A stretch of DNA of 64,000 bases from Plectrocnemia conspersa (GCA_009617715.1 VTFK01000011.1:186001-250000); one strand, 5' to 3'. Positions 39,701-48,230 are shown, numbered from the stretch's first letter. Notes: generated from the sequence alone by a model not told the origin. Program-made: numbers and translations.

Positions 39701-42700
39701 GGGATGATCAGACTTTAGGTTTCGTGGCATCTTCGTGTAGTAACGAATAGAAAATATACCAATTAAAAGTTCCAAAAAATTCTTAAACCGAAGGAACCCA
39801 AAAACCAACCGCGATGCTGTGAAAATTGAATTTTATATTTTATTTATCGCATATAATTAAAAAAAAATGTTGTCGAAAAAAGTTTAACGATATTTTTATT
39901 TGCTATTTGCTTATCTGCAAATATGTACCTTTCACCAAAGTTGTAAAATTCAAAAAAAAAGATCGACTATCTGCTGGAAAAGATCCATTACGACTAATAG
40001 GTACATATTTATATCTTCAGTACTGACCATCAAAGAAACTGAGCACTCAGATCTTAAATACGGATTTAATAAATTAAAGACAGGGCGTTCTTCTGGACCT
40101 GATTTAATTCCCGATTTTATTTTTGAAGGGTTGCGAAATCAGTCTCGCTGCTCCTCTAAAATGTATTTATTATCTGATTCTCAAAACATCATCATTTCCT
40201 GATCTATGGAAATGCACAAAAGTCACCCTATTCATAAAAGGGTGACAAATTATATATAAAGAATTATAGACCAGTAGCAGTGTTGTCAGCTCCTGCTAAA
40301 TTATTTGAAATAATAATTCATAAATATCTCTACAATCACTTTCAGCAAGTTTTATTAGACCAACAGCACGGGTTTCGTCCTGCCCGTTCCACTGTTACTA
40401 ATCTTTTGTCGTTCACCAAAACGGTGACAACTTCTCTCGATGCCGGAATTCAAGTAGACGTCGTGTATACAGATTTTGAGAAAGCCTTTGACAAAGTTTG
40501 TCATACGTTATTATTAAAAAAATTGTCGAACCTCGGTTGCTCAGATAATTTAACTCGGTTATTCTCGAGTTATTTAAGCAATCGTAGACAGTTTGTAACC
40601 TATGGTGGCCGATTATCAAAAGAATATTTTACCCCTTCGGGGGTTCCTCAAGGATCCAATCTGGGACCTCTGCTTTTGTGTTATTTATTAATGACATAAA
40701 TACAGCAATTAAAAATTCAAGTTTTCTTCTGTACGCAGATGATTTAAAATTATATAAATGCATTCGATCTGTTGCGGACTCCTTCTCTCTACAAAGTGAT
40801 TTAGACTCTCTGTGGAGATGGGCTTCCGTTAACCGTCTGCCCTTTAGTGTCGGAAAGTGCCATACTGTGTCATTTTCTCGATCCCGTTCGCCATCAGCTT
40901 ATTTCTACCATCTTGGTGGTAACATTTTGACTAGAGAAACTTCCATTAAAGATCTCGGAATCACTTTCGAGAGCAAATGGAGGTTCTCTCTACACATACA
41001 CGACGTCTGTGATAAATCTTCCAAGATGCTCGGCTTTGTTATGAGGAATGCCTTTCACTTTGACGATCCGTCAGTTATTCGCATCCTCTATGACACCTTA
41101 GTTCGTAGCATTCTTGAATCGGGATCTATAATTTGGAATCCCCGAATAGCCAAATATTCCTTTTAGTAGAAAAAAATTCAAAAAAGGTATTTAAGATACC
41201 TTTACAAAAGGACATTTGGTTATTATCCGTTCTTATATCCCAGCGCCTTTCTTTTAGGAGCGTTGGGATATGATTCGCTGAATTCTCGCAGAAAGCTGTA
41301 TGTCGCTAAGCATTTTTTCAAACTACTAAAAGGTGCTGTCGACAATCCAGCTATTCTCGAGGAATTCCAGTTTTGGGTTCCGGAACATTTTCGAGAATCA
41401 CGATCGAGACCTCTTTTGATGGCAGTTAGGGCTAGGACATCCGCACTTGCCGACTCGCCTATAGCTGTGGCCATACGGCTCCTTAATACGCTGGCATTGA
41501 AAATTGATTTATTCAATGTTAGCTACGAGGATCTGATCCGGTTTATATCTTTTAATTTTAATATTTTATAATTTTTTTTGTTATGTTTAAGTATTGTTAT
41601 ATTTATTTATATATATACGTTTTTTTATGTTTTATAAATTTATAATTTGCTTTCGACCATCGTGGCGCATTGGGGTAACCTGTTAGGCCACGATAATCTT
41701 AATTTAATCGAAAAAAAAAAAAAAAAAATTTATATGTATATTAAACACAATAATTGATTAAAATACTAAATTAACCCAACGGTTTGGCTCATTTCTAACC
41801 ATAGATATACAACTTTTCGATATACATAATTCATATGCAGAGCTCTTTTGACGCACGCCTATTTGTCCGCGCTTATTTTTGACGTTACCAAATTATTTAT
41901 ATATTTTTAATTTATTTTAATTTCTATTAAATCATATAATAAAACCATTTTCATTGTTTTACTAAAGTTACGATTTTTTCATTTTTTTATTAGGCGTTAT
42001 TGTATAACAGGATAAAGAATTTAGTTAATATATTTTAAAGGTTAATTTTTCAGAATTAATTTTATGGAAACATGTTATATCCTTATTACAAATGTAATAT
42101 AATATATTAGTATGTGAGATATAATATAATTTTTCATTCGCCGGTAGATATTTTGGCAAATCTGTTTTTTTTTTATATTTTGCAGAAGTTGGTTGAAATC
42201 GCAGATTCACTTATATAACGTTATTCAATCAAAATCTCAATTTAGACTTACGCATATTCAATTATATAATAATCCGATCTCCCAGCCACGACAGAAATTT
42301 AAAAACACTAAGGTCCGTATAGGATTCGAACCCAGGACTTTCAGGTTAATAGTCGGAGAAGTGTGCCACTCGTCTATCGTGCTAAATAAATTAATAAATT
42401 AACAAAGGTGTATAAATTAACTCACTACTCCAAGGGTTAAGATCATATGCTTGAAGAGTTGTATTTATATTTGACATTTTCAAAGATGAAGTACATAAAA
42501 TCACAATTTCAGGCCAGAATTAATATATGAGCATTTGCAATAAATTTTGACGATAGGAAGAGACGAATTTTATGAAACGTTATCGCAAACAATATATAAT
42601 AGTATCAATTTCTATAAAAGTGTGTCTGAAAAATGCGTATATATATGTATGTAAATAAACCTATTTCTTCTTGCTATTTAAGTAGACTAATTTATACAAT

Positions 42701-45700
42701 TATAGCCTTCTTGGATATAATTGTATAAATTAGAGCCTATATTATTTATGATCTGGCACTTGACAAAAAAAATTGTGCCAGGTATCTAGCTACTTATACG
42801 ATACATAATTGAATGTCGCTGCTTTTGAGATTGTTGATAAAATGTACAATAACTATGTCAGATATCTTGTTAGTTTAAATCAAAAGCCTAATGAGACGAC
42901 GCAAAAATTTAACGCTAGAACAGCGTCGACGCCGCGACGTCAGACAACAATAACCAAATTATTAAATTATACCCCAGAGCGTCAGGGTATATTATGCATG
43001 CAAGCGTGTACAAATTTGCGCACGAGGGGTTGGTTCTCACCATAGGAAAATCCCGAAAATTTTCCATAGAGACCGAGCGTGTACCAACACCCGGCGCCTT
43101 TCCCTTCTCGGGAAAACACAAAAGGGAAAATCAATTAACATACGTGTTAAGCCGAAGTATGATAATCATCCTTTTACATAATATCACAACACAGTCTGGG
43201 GTGATATTTCACCGATCGACAAAACACCAGCCGTTGCTTTCTAAGGGTAAATATTATCTAAACGAGACGCGACGCCGGTTATCATATTTTAGTAAACTTG
43301 TCTTACCGGTTGGTTGGTTAAGCTCTGCCAAGAAAACTCCAAGTCGGATATATGAGCTGGGACTAGCACAACGTAGTCCAAGGCGTACGAGTTGATCACA
43401 CCGTCTCTGACGTAGTACAATTCGGCATTTACACCTGTTTAAAATAAAGTAAAGTATATTATAATAATACGTATAATAGTCTTAAAGGTTTATACATGTA
43501 TTATATAATTAACAATAATTGCAAATCATTTCATGGAAGAGTATAAAAAAAAATTGCTTCGATATGTAGATGAAATATTTGTTGTATAGGCCGTTGAAGT
43601 CTATTTTGCTAAAAAAAATATGTTATGTTTTTAATCAATTAACAATCATATCTATAAATATCATTGTCAATTTCTTACTAGTAATTTATTTTGGTCAATA
43701 ATAATAATTGTTTTTTAAATAAAATAATTTTAATAAAAAATGAAAGGCGTGCTATGTTAGTTAGTTTCCATAGTTACGAGGAAACAAAATTTTGATAAAT
43801 TTTCGAGTCCTACAGAGTAATGGTTTTACACAGTAGTGTGCTAAGAGAAGAATACGACCGAGAAATTACATGGGAACGCAAAGAAATTAAAAGAAAAATA
43901 GTACTAAATAAAATAGACGACGCAAAAGCAATGTCGGGTACTTGATTACCGGTTTTAAGGCAAGCTAAATTAAATTTTAACAAAATTCATACAAATATAG
44001 ATTCATTTAAACAAACCAATTCGAAAATGAATGCACTTGTTGTTTCCTTAGCAACAAATAAACTCAGTACTTGATTGCTATGTCGAGATTTTTCGTTAAT
44101 GGTTGGAAGCTGACTAACGAAGTAAGATTTCTAATATATTGCCTGGTGTTGATTTTATCAACACCAGGCAACCGAATATATTGCTTAGTGATGATAAAAT
44201 AAACAACAGTTTGTAATTTTCTATAAATAAATAAAAATGTTGGATTACATATTCTAACATAAGGCTTTTCATATAATATTTATTATAAAACTACGAATTT
44301 ATAAAATTTACCATTTTAACACACTATAACTTACTCTAAACATAATAATTTTATTTATTAATACTGGCTTAATTTTCATATAAAATTATTTATATTTGTT
44401 TTGTATTAATAATGTATTTTAAAATATTACCCATGTTAAAATTACTTTAGTGTTTTATTGATATCATTATTATTTTTATTTGGAACGATTCTCAATACTA
44501 TATTCTGCAATTATAAAAATCTGCATAATCATTCTTAATTTAAAATAAATATTTATATAATAAAATAAATGAGGCAGCATTTATAAATTATTTTATAATC
44601 TATACTTTGTATGTATGGAATGAACATGTTTCTTTCGTGATGCTTATCCATTAAAAACGGGAGACAACGACGAATTTTTTGTTCCGTAATTTTTCAACTT
44701 TGTCTACACAATGTAGTAAAAATTTACTATTTAAAACAGAAATTGTCAGTAATACACATAACATTTTTTAATAATAAACTTATAAATTCATCCCTATTAT
44801 TTTGCTTCAAAAACCCAAAGGGCACTTTTTAAATTAAATTACGGTAGAAAATAAATAAATTTATTAAAATTCTGATTTGATAATTTGTAATGGTACTATT
44901 CATTAGATTAAGAAAAAAATTGTTTTATGCGTCGAATTTTTTGAACTATTAGTTATGTTTCATATTTTTTAATTTCCTAAATAACTGAATTACGACAATC
45001 TCGAATATCAACGAATCTCAGGATTATTATACATAATTATGAACATTTTTAGATAGATTTTCTATCAAGAAAAATCGAGTTGATCTCTAACAATATTTAA
45101 ACGTTTGATACACCTGCACTTGTCACGTGCGGGATCGCCGGTAATAAATAATAAAATAATTATAGCATAGAAATATGTTAAATATAAAAAATGAAAGCTC
45201 ATTAATAATAATAAATAATATATTTACTGACTAATAATTTTTTTAACCTTTTACATTATGATTTGTCAGTTTTATATTATTCACTACAATAAATTGTAAT
45301 TGCCATTTTTTACTTATTTTATATATGTTATATTGTACATACTTTACATATATATTTTCAGGTCCACTTGTAATACATAAATCCCAGGACTACAATTTGA
45401 GATAGGGATTGAATTTCCTATTCACGAACTGTAACGCGCATTCAAAGTGGTAACATATTATTTATCCTCCCTTACTTTTAAACAATACAATGAAGTGATA
45501 TTTGTAAATGTATATATATTTATTGCTATCGATTTTATATTAATTACAATCTTTCATTTACAAATATACTAAAAAAAATGTAATTCATATTTTGTATAAA
45601 AAAAATACTTTAATGAAAAAAATAATGAGTACAACACTCTTTATTATATAAATATAAAAAAATGTAGCTATTTACTACAAACACAGTTTGTTCTTGAGTG

Positions 45701-47812
45701 TTTAAATTACAACAAAATCATATAGATTCAGAACGAAATTTTTTAAAATACAAGTATTTTTAAAGTATTTTTTTAGCATCTTCAACATTCGGAATATTTT
45801 TTCTAATCTATGAAATTAATTCCTAAATACAATATATAGTGCAGGTAGGCTACTAGTTATTTAGTTCAGTTTTTAAATTCTTAGTGTTACTAAAAAAATT
45901 GTATACAATACAACTTGGTTGGTTAATATAGAATTGATTACATATGATTGTTGCAATATCTGACTTACACATTTTAATGCAATACTATGTTTCTTCTCAG
46001 AATTCTATTGTATCCTAGTGATTCACATTTTTGCTTTTATTTTATATTACAATATCAAGTCTTTGTGACATGTACTTAATGCTATTGTAATGGAAAAGGG
46101 ACAAAAAAGGCTTTTTTTAATGTCGCAAAAGACAAGAAAAAGGCATCTAAGACACCATTATTTGGAAATAAAAGTAAGCCATAAAAACCACGTCTATGGT
46201 CAACTGTTAAAGGATACGATATAACTGGTAACAAAACTAAAAATAACTCTTGTACACCTGACTTACGTTTTCAATTGTATAAGGTAACAATTGCAAATCT
46301 TATGAAATACGGAAAATATTTGTGAACGAAGCCAATTGTGTTATTAACTGCTGAAGTTATTACAGTAATGTTGTTTGTTATTAAAATACATTAAATATTT
46401 ATACAAAACTCATTATATACTGTTTCTTCCTATTAAAATGCTGTTTTAATCAAAAGTAAAGACTTTTTAACCTGAATTTAAAAAAAAACAGATATGTCAT
46501 TTATTTATGTAATTAATTTAACATTATATATAAGTTAGAACATAATAAAAAATGTATGTATAATTATATATGTAAATTTTTTATTAAATATAAAAATCCT
46601 ATATATCGTATTAACATATTAGATAAATCTTTGTTTAATGCTCTTAATCTTTATATGTACCGTTGTTAATATTAAAATATTACTAATTATATTTTATTAT
46701 TAAAAATGTAATCGATGGTACAATTATTATTTAATGGTAAAGCTACGAAGGCGAAAAAGTCATTAAGAATATCTATAAATGCATTTTATCACTTGGGTAA
46801 TGTATTATGTGAATTTCACTTGTATGTACCATAAGATCCATAAGATCTTTATGATGTGAAGTAATTTAAATTACATTTTGGAACAATATTTTTGCCTCAA
46901 ATATTAGAAAACATAAAATTATGACAATAATTAATTTTAATATTTCGGAATATATTCGGATATCAATTTTTATTGTATATATATATTATATTTTGTATAT
47001 TTTTTGAAAGCAGATGAACAAATTTTATAACAAGAATTATTTTTACATTAAAACTTAAAATTCTAAAAAAATTATTAAATATATATTATATAAAATAATT
47101 TTGATAGGAGTATATATCAGCATAGATTATTATCAAAAATTAAACTATAAATTTTACTTTTTTTATTTTTAAAAACAATAAAACATATTTAGTTGAAAAA
47201 ACATGCAGTTAAAATTAGACTAAAGTTTTAAATATAAATTTAGGTATACCATCTTTGTTGCAAAAAATTTAGTGTCCATAAATTTAATTATCAGTAAAGA
47301 AAAAGCCTTAACGAATTAATTTTATATAATTAAAATTATTTATGAATAACTGATTTAAAATATGTTTCTGGGCTACTTTTAAATGTGTCACGTGTACATT
47401 TTTTGTCAAAACTTTGTTAATTTTTTTATTTATTTTTTAGCAATATTTATAAAGTAGACTTCACTAGCTTTTTTATTTTTAGTTTATTAAAATATTTTAC
47501 TATGACTATTGCATATATTTATTTATAGCAATGTTAATCTATTTTTAAATAATGCATATTATTTCTAATTTTTAAAAAACAAGATAATTCACTTAATAAA
47601 TTACATTATTAAAAGGCTTTAAAACGTATTTTTGGTTGCAGAGAGTTAACTTATAATTTTTGATGCAAATTTATTAAAATATACACGCGAAATATAAACT
47701 CACCGAAAAGTTTCATAACTTCTTCTTGACTGATGAACACATTCAAATGCGTAAATACACTGCTTATGAAAAACGACGACAGAAATATTACGCGAAGCAT
47801 ATTTACTTTCAT
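18572..47812 (-). CDS. Ryk/Derailed-family Wnt receptor, N-terminal 307 aa (7 exons, 3' part missing)
   Basis: Joined coding exons on the minus strand are 47704-47812, 43307-43434, 35944-36050, 35436-35566, 35191-35371, 18791-18921 and 18572-18705. I found them by translating conserved blocks and checking splice sites; phases agree at all six junctions. Residues 1-21 are a signal peptide. Residues about 22-158 form a WIF domain, with the family hallmarks AELYYVRDG, FSWQSL and LPYVI followed by P-P-x-V-N-I-S. Residues about 184-207 are a transmembrane helix, followed by a basic stop-transfer RNKKLK and a Ser/Pro/Tyr-rich cytoplasmic stretch. Family members bind Wnt through the WIF domain and steer axons and muscle attachment; their kinase domain is generally considered inactive. 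The kinase part is not in the window and should lie beyond position 1. Insects have drl, dnt and Drl-2 paralogues and I cannot tell which this is, so no symbol is given. Confidence 0.9.
18791..18921 (-). CDS. Ryk-family receptor, coding exon 6 (juxtamembrane tail)
   Basis: Assigned by phase and composition rather than by a catalytic motif. The acceptor TTTATTCAG|C completes a His codon left open by exon 5. The frame then stays open for 43 codons, including YGSHGNVFIRLDALGRP and GSGSYATIASIHKFPL. It lies about 16 kb from exon 5. The exon stands out from its surroundings in GC content. The donor that preserves the frame into exon 7 is CTAG|GCGAGT, a GC rather than GT donor. Confidence 0.72.
20102..20611 (+). 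repeat. Three-copy tandem repeat, period about 170 bp
   Basis: Units start at 20102, 20271 and 20444 with GATAARTGTTTATMGTG and each ends in a CTAGCGCT block. They are about 80% alike by eye. A plus-strand frame of 122 codons stays open across the first two units and partly repeats itself (for example NYCEKKLLEF and NYCENKLLEF). I regard the frame as incidental, but the repeat itself is clear. Confidence 0.8.
21156..21236 (-). repeat. Second array of the degenerate 15-bp motif
   Basis: On the minus strand five units follow one another: GGGACAATTGGGCGAC, GGACAAATGGGCGATTCC, GGTCAATTGGACGACA, GTCAATTTGGCGATG and a decayed fifth. The architecture is the same as at 38540-38684 although the units differ. 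No partner array was found nearby, so this looks like one end of an element whose other end is lost or not recognised. Confidence 0.5.
22505..22590 (+). repeat. GC-richer segment related to 28312-28440
   Basis: AATTACAAGGTGTTTC, GGACGAAACATAA and GGCACATGCTTCTCATAATT line up in order with blocks at 28316-28440. Both lie in intron 5 of the receptor gene. They could be a duplicated regulatory element or ends of an unknown repeat. Confidence 0.4.
23480..24420 (+). mobile_element. Decayed LINE (copy A), same family as the 49-kb copy
   Basis: The plus-strand sequence from about 24006 to 24400 aligns by eye with the reverse complement of 49400-49850. Shared blocks include GATCATAAYATATTGCTTATA, AAAATATAAATATTTG and CAATTTAAAATATGGAAAAATAT. 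It encodes remnants such as RDAVTAYRVDYYNKIF and NNNQFKIWKNIKTIIKN, the segment between endonuclease and RT. The homology resumes on the left of the MITE at 23544-24005, so this copy was split by that insertion. Confidence 0.7.
23544..24005. mobile_element. hAT-like MITE inserted in LINE copy A
   Basis: The ends are TGGGGCTTCC and GGAAGCTTTA, short imperfect inverted repeats. Inside each end are repeated AACCGGGTA-type motifs in opposite orientation (23555-23600 and 23915-23975). The flanks are GGTATAAG (23536-23543) and GCTATAAA (24006-24013), an 8-bp target duplication with two changes. Comparison with LINE copy B shows uninterrupted sequence at this point, which confirms the insertion. Confidence 0.7.
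26868..27080 (+). mobile_element. Copy 2 of the TTGCGC-type element, right end missing
   Basis: GGATTATTGCGCAAACGAAA and then ATTGCGCACACG matches the left end of 55180-55560. Similarity continues for about 170 bases through ATTGTCAAATWTATTTTA and YCATACNAATGTAAATT. No right terminus was found. Confidence 0.5.
27725..27775 (-). repeat. Body fragment of the 42-kb SINE family
   Basis: The plus strand reads TATATAATAATTCTGATTTC and then TTAGACACGACAGAAATT, matching 42262-42300 with a handful of differences. The tRNA-like head is absent. Confidence 0.4.
28312..28440 (+). repeat. GC-rich segment related to 22505-22590
   Basis: The segment shares AATTACAAGGTGTTTCC, GGCGAAACATAAT and GGGCACATGTTGCCCTTAAT with the 22.5-kb segment. 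It is the core of a wider GC-rich patch (28250-28760) that has open frames on both strands but no recognisable protein. Confidence 0.4.
33239..33512. repeat. Inverted duplication with about 125-bp arms
   Basis: 33239-33364 and 33386-33512 are inverted copies, about 85% alike by eye, sharing TTTCCGGAGGATC, TTTGTCAGCGTTTTT and TTGAATTTGTTGACGAATG. On the minus strand the right arm is open and coding-like (RKFPEDLLSAFFALEFVDEC and so on), but I recognise no family. It may be a foldback element or a rearranged gene fragment. Confidence 0.6.
34637..35070 (+). mobile_element. RTE/endonuclease-RT-type LINE relic
   Basis: The plus strand shows NTIKNICYADETTIV, the catalytic YADD motif of reverse transcriptase with a changed last residue, followed by a block like KFMVVSK. 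Near the 3' end, KIKGKNWIG, stop, KKMSCL resembles the GKRGxGRKKxSWL signature that closes many such proteins. Stops and frame changes are frequent. It lies antisense to the Ryk-family gene, 120 bp beyond exon 5. Confidence 0.6.
35191..35371 (-). CDS. Ryk-family receptor, coding exon 5 (stalk and transmembrane helix)
   Basis: The exon encodes a short Ser/Asn-rich stalk with sequons (NSS, NGS) and then one hydrophobic helix from about SFYVAAGCATAMLSL to LLYL. The charged RNKKLKNHN follows, placing the C-terminus in the cytoplasm. The acceptor is ATTTTACAG|AA and the donor is a strong CCA|GTAAGT. The stalk is short, with no obvious tetrabasic cleavage site. Confidence 0.87.
35436..35566 (-). 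CDS. Ryk-family receptor, coding exon 4 (end of WIF domain)
   Basis: The exon encodes IKLPCSGYKNAEIDVRLQIN and then a sequon (Asn135-Ile-Thr), ending FRRNKICYK. The LPCSG cysteine and the later FRR-x-K-x-C cysteine match the conserved cysteines at the end of the family's WIF domain. The acceptor is TTTTATAG|AA. The donor AAAG|GTTCGT is weaker than the others but gives the only phase that joins exon 5. Confidence 0.88.
35944..36050 (-). CDS. Ryk-family receptor, coding exon 3 (WIF domain)
   Basis: The exon begins LPYVISILYD, continuing the WQSL-x-x-x-PLPY motif across the junction, and contains PPQVNISERG with an N-glycosylation sequon at residue 100. The acceptor is CAATTAG|CT and the donor is TTTCAG|GTAATT. 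It ends two bases into an Arg codon completed by exon 4. Confidence 0.9.
38540..38684 (+). repeat. Array of about nine degenerate 15-bp units (left array)
   Basis: Units of 14-17 bases follow one another, each like GTCAAATGAGCGCC, GTCATATTAGCGCTGC or GACAAAAGAGAGCAC. The shared pattern is G-N-C-A-W-A-W-N-R-G-C-G. An inverted, shorter version occurs at 41845-41887 at the other end of the same element. Confidence 0.6.
40015..41728 (+). mobile_element. 5'-truncated Jockey-like non-LTR retrotransposon
   Basis: The insertion carries a broken reverse transcriptase. Early fingers are FNKLKTGRSSGPDLIPDF near 40070; then come DQQHGFRPARST (about 40360), motif A YTDFEKAFDKV (about 40470), motif B PSGVPQGSNLGPLL (about 40640) and motif C LYADDLKLY (about 40730). 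The typical C-terminal part after the thumb lies at about 41260-41570. Frameshifts near 40140, 40240 and 40672 and a stop at 41166 disable it. The 3' end is an 18-base A tail at 41711-41728. The octamer ATTTATAT occurs both just before 40015 and overlapping the tail end (41728-41735), a plausible target duplication, though low in complexity. No endonuclease part is present. Confidence 0.88.
41845..41887 (-). repeat. Inverted short array of the same 15-bp motif (right array)
   Basis: Read on the minus strand this gives AACGTCAAAAATAAGCGC, GGACAAATAGGCGTGC and GTCAAAAGAGC, three units of the motif found at 38540-38684 in opposite orientation. The pair brackets the LINE-bearing interior. Confidence 0.55.
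42190..42384 (-). repeat. tRNA-derived SINE
   Basis: On the minus strand a tRNA-like head has an A box (TAGACGAGTGG) and a perfect B box (GGTTCGAATCC) about 40 bases apart, followed by CTATACGGACCTTAGTG. The body (TTTCTGTCGTGGCTGGGAGATC) recurs at 27730-27775 and about 11440-11520. The acceptor-stem halves do not pair, so this is not a functional tRNA gene. It overlaps the right arm of the 4-kb inverted-repeat element by a few bases. Confidence 0.6.
42396..42438 (+). repeat. Solo right end of the piggyBac-like MITE family
   Basis: The sequence runs ACAAAGGTGTATAAATTAAC and then TCACTACTCCAAGGGTTAA, matching 58012-58049 with few changes and ending in the better-preserved GGG-TTAA. No matching left end is visible nearby; it lies directly against a SINE piece. 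Confidence 0.45.
43307..43434 (-). CDS. Ryk-family receptor, coding exon 2 (WIF domain)
   Basis: The exon encodes the most conserved WIF segment, VNAELYYVRDGVINSYALDY and then a Val-Pro-Ala stretch ending in FSWQSLTNQP. The acceptor is TTTAAACAG|GT and the donor is CCG|GTAAGA. It starts by completing a Gly codon with exon 1 and ends in phase 0. This block is what identifies the family. Confidence 0.92.
43820..44074 (+). pseudogene. Decayed small open frame with one in-frame TGA, unknown family
   Basis: ATG at 43820 opens 41 codons rich in Glu, Lys and Arg (MVLHSSVLREEYDREITWER and on to DDAKAMSGT). It stops at TGA 43943 and then continues in the same frame for 42 more codons (LPVLRQAKLNFNKIHTNIDS onward to LATNKLST) before TGA at 44072. 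The charged, helical character differs from the random frames around it. It reads like a small intronless gene or retrocopy with one nonsense change, on the strand opposite the host gene. I do not recognise the family. Confidence 0.3.
44139..44171. repeat. Perfect 14-bp hairpin with 5-base loop
   Basis: TTGCCTGGTGTTGA and its exact complement flank TTTTA, 65 bases downstream of the small decayed frame at 43820-44074. It is much richer in GC than its surroundings. Confidence 0.6.
46073..46392 (+). pseudogene. Coding-like relic of unknown family
   Basis: One plus-strand frame is open except for isolated stops. It reads KKAFFNVAKDKKKASKTPLF, GNKSKP, stop, KPRLWSTVKGYDI and later LRFQLYKVTIANLMKYGKYL before a second stop. 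The Lys-rich start and the aromatic/basic remainder look like protein sequence rather than the Phe/Tyr/Ile/Asn-rich noise usual in this A+T-rich DNA. There is no clear start codon. It may be a processed pseudogene; I cannot assign it. Confidence 0.3.
47704..47812 (-). CDS. Ryk-family receptor, coding exon 1 (signal peptide)
   Basis: This exon encodes 36 residues plus one base, beginning MKVNMLRVIFLSSFF and ending EEVMKLF. The start at 47812 is favoured because an in-frame TAA directly precedes it. A second Met at 47800 (MLRVIF) is an alternative start that keeps the hydrophobic core. The signal peptide is followed by HLNVF, where the mature protein of this family begins. The donor is TTCG|GTGAGT. 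Upstream on the minus strand are two short upstream ORFs, so a further 5' exon may exist. Confidence 0.88.
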
Positions 47813-47959
47813 TTAATTATCCTTGAAAAATTCTACCGAAACCATAATTTAACCTGTTGATCTATGACACATTATAATGCTACTTTTATCCGTTTTGACC
47901 CTAAGTTATTGCCAATGAATCATGACTATATTATTTAAAGCCATTTGTTGATTTTGCCA

Positions 47960-48230
47960 TTGTTAATATAATATAAAGAACGAGTTTTTCGATGTTTTTG
48001 ATAGAAATGGGGCACCGAATGGAGCGCGAGCTACCGCGGAGGCTGCCGCCAGACCACTGGCGCTACGCCCCTGCGCAGATGCCTCCCAAGACCGAGGGGT
48101 GGTTGTCTGGTTGTGGAAGGACGCAGTAACCATGGCAACCACAGTTGACGCCTCTTTCTATTTAATTTGTTTCAAAACCAGTGGAGTTTATAGTGTATTC
48201 AATCAATTAATTCCTGTTAAAACAGGTAAG
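47960..48230. promoter_or_regulatory. GC-rich island, probable divergent promoter of the Ryk-family gene
   Basis: About 150 bp at 48000-48150 are GC- and CpG-rich in an otherwise A+T-rich region and lie only about 200 bp upstream of the Ryk-family start codon. Several frames are open across it in both directions, as expected of CpG-rich DNA, so I do not call it coding. On the plus strand a perfect donor (AAACAG|GTAAGTG) closes a possible first exon at 48225; on the minus strand a donor ACAG|GTAAGC lies at 48695. Transcription in both directions is therefore plausible. Confidence 0.45.
48132..48225 (+). CDS. Possible first coding exon of an unknown plus-strand gene
   Basis: ATG in a favourable context (aaccATGGc) opens 31 codons, MATTVDASFYLICFKTSGVY and onward to PVKT plus one base, running without a stop into a consensus donor ACAG|GTAAGTG. 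I recognise no family, and no convincing downstream plus-strand exon was found. It could equally be a 5' UTR exon of a noncoding or divergent transcript. Confidence 0.2.

Larger units (their letters stand above)
38177..42206. mobile_element. 4-kb inverted-repeat DNA element hosting the Jockey-like LINE
   Basis: The outer arms 38177-38233 and 42151-42206 are inverted copies of each other with only about four differences over 57 bases (core TCTGCGATTTCAACCAACTT). Further in, a second inverted similarity begins with AATTATTTGGTAGC at 38527 and its counterpart near 41895, followed by arrays of a 15-bp motif (separate entries). Without the inserted LINE the element would be about 2.3 kb. I see no transposase in it and no class is assigned; the true ends may lie further out. 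Confidence 0.55.
36051..43306 (-). other. Intron 2 of the Ryk-family gene (7.3 kb)
   Basis: The intron lies between exons 2 and 3. Most of its centre (38177-42206) is a 4-kb inverted-repeat element with a Jockey-like LINE inside, followed by a SINE piece. 36.1-38.1 kb and 42.45-43.3 kb show no recognisable feature beyond slightly GC-richer patches near 37.66-38.05 and 43.0-43.1 kb. Confidence 0.7.
43435..47703 (-). other. Intron 1 of the Ryk-family gene (4.3 kb)
   Basis: The intron lies between exons 1 and 2. It holds two plus-strand coding-like relics (43820-44074 and about 46085-46330) and a short hairpin at 44139-44171. The rest is very A+T-rich with no signal. Confidence 0.7.

Noticed and set aside
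42307..42384. tRNA gene
   Set aside because: A and B boxes are good but the acceptor stem does not pair and copies of the body occur elsewhere, so it is called a SINE.
48000..48125. A 40-codon plus-strand frame MGHRMERELPRR and on
   Set aside because: All frames are open across this CpG-rich island, so an open frame carries no weight, and no family is recognised.
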